Shown here in pieces: positions 39,556-42,479 of a stretch of 42,479 bases of DNA. Where the stretch lies: assembly GCA_900763965.1 (NCBI GenBank), contig CAAFMG010000086.1, positions 1 through 42,479 of the forward strand. The letters run 5' to 3'. This DNA is from an uncultured Oscillospiraceae bacterium (lineage in GTDB: Bacteria > Bacillota > Clostridia > Oscillospirales > Oscillospiraceae). How positions within the stretch are numbered: the stretch's first letter is position 1; every line of letters begins with the position of its first letter. The notes below the pieces were generated by a model, which did not search any database, was not told where the DNA came from, and was given only the letters and a program-made list of their open reading frames with translations. The position numbers and the translations under genes were made by a program.

Positions 39556-40950
39556 ATGTCCCGTAAACAAGACAACACCGGTCTGAAAATCCTTTTGATT
39601 TTTCTCATCGTCTGCTTTCTTGCTGCCACCGGCTTTCTGATTCAATTATCTCTGGATCTGCCGAGCAACCCTCCCCAGACCCGCCCGGCCGGAACCGGCA
39701 CGATTCTGCCCCAGCAGACCCAGCCCCCTGCCGCCCAGGCTCCCGCCACCGAGGCCACCCAGCCTCAGCCGGAGCATGTGGTTTCCACCGCCACCATCAG
39801 CGTGCAGGGGGATCTACTGATGCACAAGCCCATTTTTGCGGACAATTCCATTGTTGCCCAGCGGGGCATGGACTTTTCCCCGATTTTCCAGTACACCCGG
39901 GATTTGATCCAGGGCTATGACTTTGCCATTGCCAACCTGGAGACCACCTTCGGCGGGGACAGCTTCCCCTATCAGGGAAACCCCAGCTTCAACTGCCCGG
40001 ATCAATTCCTGGACAGCATTGTGGACAGCGGCTATGATATGCTTCTGACTGCCAACAACCACAGCTACGACACCCAGATGACCGGCATCACCCGCACCCT
40101 GGAAAAGGTTCGGGGAGCAGGGCTGAAAACCCTGGGCAGCCGGATGAACGAGGAAGAAAAGCGCTACGACATTGTGGAGGTCAACGGCATCCGCATCGGC
40201 ATGATCTGCTACACCTATTCCAGCGGTCTGTCCGAGGACGGCCGTCCCCGGCTCAACGGCAACAGCCCCATGGAAAAGCCCGCTCTGATCAACTGGTTCT
40301 ACAACCGCAACCCGGAAAAAATGTACGGCGAGGTCAAGCAGATCCTGGAGGATATGCGCCAGGAGGGTGTGGACGTGACCATGATGTTCCTGCACTGGGG
40401 CGAGGAGTATCAGTTGACACAAAACTATCTTCAGAACGCCCAGTCCCAGGCTCTGTGCGATCTGGGCATTGATGTGCTGGTGGGAGGGCATCCCCACGTT
40501 GTCCAGCCGGTGGCTCTGCTGACCTCTGCCACCGACCCGGATCACAAGACCATCTGCTTCTACTCCATGGGCAATGCCGTGTCCAACCAGCGCTCCGGCA
40601 ACATTCCTGCCTGCTCCACCCCCCACACCGAGGACGGCATTCTGGTGGAAGTGACCTTTGAAAAGTATTCCGACGGCACGGTGTATGTTCAGTCGGCAGA
40701 TGTTCTGCCCACCTGGGTCACCCTGCACCGGCAGAACGGCGGCAACGAATACAACATCATCCCCCTGGACAAGAGCCGGGAGGACAGCTGGCAGACGGAT
40801 TTCCACCTGGACAGCAACACCTTCGGCGCTGCCCAGCGTTCCTGGGACCGCACCATGAAGATCGTCGGCCAGGGTCTGGAGCAGGTGCAGACCTGGCTCT
40901 CCCAGGAAAAGCAGGCCCGGGAAGCCCACTATCTGGAGCTGGTCAGCTGA
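39556..40950 (+). CDS. CapA family protein (poly-gamma-glutamate/capsule synthesis type)
   Basis: The 464-residue protein has an N-terminal membrane anchor (about residues 10-32), then a Pro/Gln/Thr-rich linker (about 35-75). A metallophosphatase-like CapA/PgsA domain follows: SVQGDLLMHKPIF, the block NLETTFGG, TANNHSYD, FLHWGEEY and GGHPHVVQPV. The ATG at 39556 follows CCAAGGAGGTTCC, 17 bp after the hydrolase gene. CapA-type proteins take part in surface polymer synthesis in bacilli, but most clostridial members are uncharacterised. No pgsB or pgsC genes are adjacent, so polyglutamate synthesis is not implied. Confidence 0.87.
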   Translation: MSRKQDNTGLKILLIFLIVCFLAATGFLIQLSLDLPSNPPQTRPAGTGTILPQQTQPPAAQAPATEATQPQPEHVVSTATISVQGDLLMHKPIFADNSIVAQRGMDFSPIFQYTRDLIQGYDFAIANLETTFGGDSFPYQGNPSFNCPDQFLDSIVDSGYDMLLTANNHSYDTQMTGITRTLEKVRGAGLKTLGSRMNEEEKRYDIVEVNGIRIGMICYTYSSGLSEDGRPRLNGNSPMEKPALINWFYNRNPEKMYGEVKQILEDMRQEGVDVTMMFLHWGEEYQLTQNYLQNAQSQALCDLGIDVLVGGHPHVVQPVALLTSATDPDHKTICFYSMGNAVSNQRSGNIPACSTPHTEDGILVEVTFEKYSDGTVYVQSADVLPTWVTLHRQNGGNEYNIIPLDKSREDSWQTDFHLDSNTFGAAQRSWDRTMKIVGQGLEQVQTWLSQEKQAREAHYLELVS

Positions 40951-41687
40951 TGGCAGAATTTACCATGGCCATTGCCGGACACAGCTTTGCCGTCCGCTCC
41001 CTGTTTGACAGCACCCGGGACTACTGCGCCCGGTATCTGACTGAGGACACGCCGGAATTCTGCCTGGCGGTTTTCCGGGAGGAGCTGGCCGCCATGCAGG
41101 AGGTGCTGCGGCAGGAGGCACTGGCAGAGGGGATGAAGGTACGAACCTTTTCTGACCCCTTCCTGGAGCGCACCATCTTGCAGCAAAAAGCGGCTCAGCA
41201 GCTGCTGCACCGGGATATCCTGCTGTTTCACGGCAGCGGCCTTGCCCTGGATGAAGACGGCTACCTGTTCACCGCCGCACGGTGCGGCACAGGCAAATCC
41301 ACCCACACCCGCCACTGGCAGGCAGTCTTTGGCAGCCGGGTGCGGATGGTCAATGACGACAAGCCCTTTTTGAAGATCACATCCGCAGGCGCGGAGATGT
41401 TCGGCGCTCCCTGGAGCGGCAAGCACGGCCTGGATACCAACATCCATGTGCCCTTAAAGGGCCTGTGCATCCTGTCCCGGGGCCCGGAAAACCGGATCTG
41501 TCCCCTGTCCCCGGAGCAGGCCCTACCCATGCTCCTGCACCAGAGCCAGATGCCCCAGGAAAAATCCGATCTGCCCCGGTTTTATGACCTGGTGCAAACC
41601 CTGTCCCAAACCGTTCCCCTGTGGCAGATGGAATGCACCAACCACCCCCAAGCCGCCCGAACCGCCTGGGCCGCCATGGGGAAGTAG
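40950..41687 (+). CDS. HPr-kinase-like P-loop protein
   Basis: The 245-residue soluble protein has a Walker A loop ARCGTGKSTHT (about 110-120) in the context LLFHGSGLALDEDGYLFTA, and RMVNDDKPFL downstream, the arrangement of HPr-kinase/PEP-carboxykinase-like folds. True HPr kinase has an extra N-terminal domain and a signature that are not seen here, so it is a relative that may phosphorylate another target. The ATG shares a base with the stop of the preceding gene (TGATG), giving strict translational coupling. It is the last gene of the five-gene operon. Confidence 0.75.
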   Translation: MAEFTMAIAGHSFAVRSLFDSTRDYCARYLTEDTPEFCLAVFREELAAMQEVLRQEALAEGMKVRTFSDPFLERTILQQKAAQQLLHRDILLFHGSGLALDEDGYLFTAARCGTGKSTHTRHWQAVFGSRVRMVNDDKPFLKITSAGAEMFGAPWSGKHGLDTNIHVPLKGLCILSRGPENRICPLSPEQALPMLLHQSQMPQEKSDLPRFYDLVQTLSQTVPLWQMECTNHPQAARTAWAAMGK

Positions 41688-41750
41688 GTTCCAATACTAC
41701 CCTATAAAGCACGCATCCCCCGGCTTTAGCTGGTTGCTCATAAAAAAGTG

Positions 41751-41792
41751 AATCCGACCTATGGCTGCAATCAAAGGTCGGATTCTTTTTTT
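41751..41792. terminator. terminator of the five-gene operon
   Basis: AATCCGACCT and AGGTCGGATT form a perfect 10-bp stem with a 14-base loop, followed by CTTTTTTT on plus. On minus it is followed by CACTTTTTT, so it can also stop the leftward GNAT transcript. The remaining bases up to 41932 show nothing else. Confidence 0.88.
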
Positions 41793-41932
41793 ATGTTAGG
41801 GCTGGAATATCCATGGCTCCCTCTGACGCAGGAGGCTTGGATGCGGTGCAAAATCGCACATTACCGCACTACACCGAATGGTGTATAGAAGTGCGCCCTT
41901 ACTGTTTGACAAATTGGAATTGATTTTCCTTT

Positions 41933-42439
41933 TTATTTCTTAGTATCAATCCAAATGAAAACTCTCTCGTCAGTTCTTTCAGTAACAACACCTCCGTTTG
42001 CTATTGCCACAGCTTGAGATGCTATGTTATCTAAAAGAATGGTTACTAACACTTTATCTATTCCCATTTCTTTCGCTTCATTAAGCAATAATCTCAGCAG
42101 TTCTTTTCCATATCCTTTTCCACGAAACGCTGGTGCAATTCCGTACCCGATATTTCCTCCTGCTTTTCTCAGTGCCTCAGTCAAAAAATGTCTGACAGAA
42201 CCAAATCCAACCGGAATACCATCAGCATATAGCCAAAAAGTTGTAGAAGGCACTTTCCAACCATCTACAATCCCTTCTTGCTCAGAATCCCTCTGTTTTA
42301 CAATCAGCCATTCTTTATACTCATCAAATGTTAATCCGTTGGCTTTGTTAATTAATCCATTTTCTTCAGCAGGGATCTCTTGCAGCATTGTGTAAATATC
42401 TAAGCCATCATCAACTGACAATCTTTTTAATTCCAACAT
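41933..42439 (-). CDS. GNAT family N-acetyltransferase
   Basis: The 168-residue protein has a GNAT fold. The acetyl-CoA loop reads APAFRGKGYGKELLR (the R/Q-x-x-G-x-G/A motif), preceded by GGNIGYGIAP and followed by MGIDKVLVTILLDNIAS. The substrate is unknown. The ATG at 42439 lies 11 bases after AAGGAG; a TTG three codons upstream is only two bases from it and is less likely. The gene is clearly more AT-rich than the operon beside it, and its codon use resembles the AT-rich gene at the other end of the window, suggesting separate ancestry. Confidence 0.85.
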   Translation of the reverse strand: MLELKRLSVDDGLDIYTMLQEIPAEENGLINKANGLTFDEYKEWLIVKQRDSEQEGIVDGWKVPSTTFWLYADGIPVGFGSVRHFLTEALRKAGGNIGYGIAPAFRGKGYGKELLRLLLNEAKEMGIDKVLVTILLDNIASQAVAIANGGVVTERTDERVFIWIDTKK

Positions 42440-42479
42440 TATTTTCAATTCTCCTTAATCAAATAAACTCAAGTTTATC

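Overview
The window looks like a chromosomal segment of a strictly anaerobic, gut-type Clostridia (Oscillospirales-like is my best guess). The basis is strong Shine-Dalgarno sites, GC-rich core genes, a selenocysteine-containing glycine/sarcosine/betaine reductase, pyruvate phosphate dikinase, a FeoA/FeoB system with its small Cys-rich partner, and an alpha2-type glycyl-tRNA synthetase. The taxon is inferred. Both extreme ends (before about 870 and after about 41900) are clearly more AT-rich than the core and carry accessory genes.

Layout. 1-870: AT-rich edge with a small membrane protein and degenerate repeats resembling an IS21-type transposon end. 874-3244: divergent rlmD-like methyltransferase and a PflX-type radical SAM protein. 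3421-6090: iron uptake operon (feoA, feoB, FeoB-associated Cys-rich protein) with a near-consensus promoter and TTAG-N6-CTAA operators. 6142-8809: dispersed structured repeat, ABC-F ATPase Uup, and a small unknown gene. 8900-14916: BMP-family (nucleoside/purine type) ABC transporter next to xanthine phosphoribosyltransferase, which suggests purine salvage. 15075-16750: orphan EutH and a prolyl-tRNA deacylase-like protein.

16984-23056 is the most distinctive region: a sodium-coupled NSS-family transporter, a selenoprotein grdB-type gene whose UGA must be read as selenocysteine, a grdE-type proprotein gene, and a divergent grdX-tetR pair. Ten copies of a 14-bp palindrome (GTTATCGCGATAAC-like) lie in the flanking intergenic DNA. 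In three promoters the palindrome directly abuts the -35 hexamer inside a 17-bp spacer. The third of these promoters (23663-23691) drives no recognisable gene and ends at a strong terminator about 270 bp later, so it may make a regulated RNA.

23095-23566 is a 472-bp inverted-repeat element whose core matches the repeat at 6142-6340 in inverted orientation, with compensatory changes in its hairpins. 24071-27105: a MetNIQ-type methionine ABC transporter with OsmC. 27340-29967: ppdK. 30216-33367: a CUT1 sugar transporter lacking its ATPase. 33624-35054: glycyl-tRNA synthetase. 35152-35370: a 219-bp MITE with a TTAG target duplication abutting the stop codon of a plsC-like gene. 36405-41687: a five-gene operon (membrane protein, CCA-adding enzyme, ComEC-like metallo-hydrolase with an apparent AUA start, CapA-like protein, HPr-kinase-like P-loop protein). 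41933-42439: an AT-rich GNAT acetyltransferase. No tRNA, rRNA or CRISPR array was seen.
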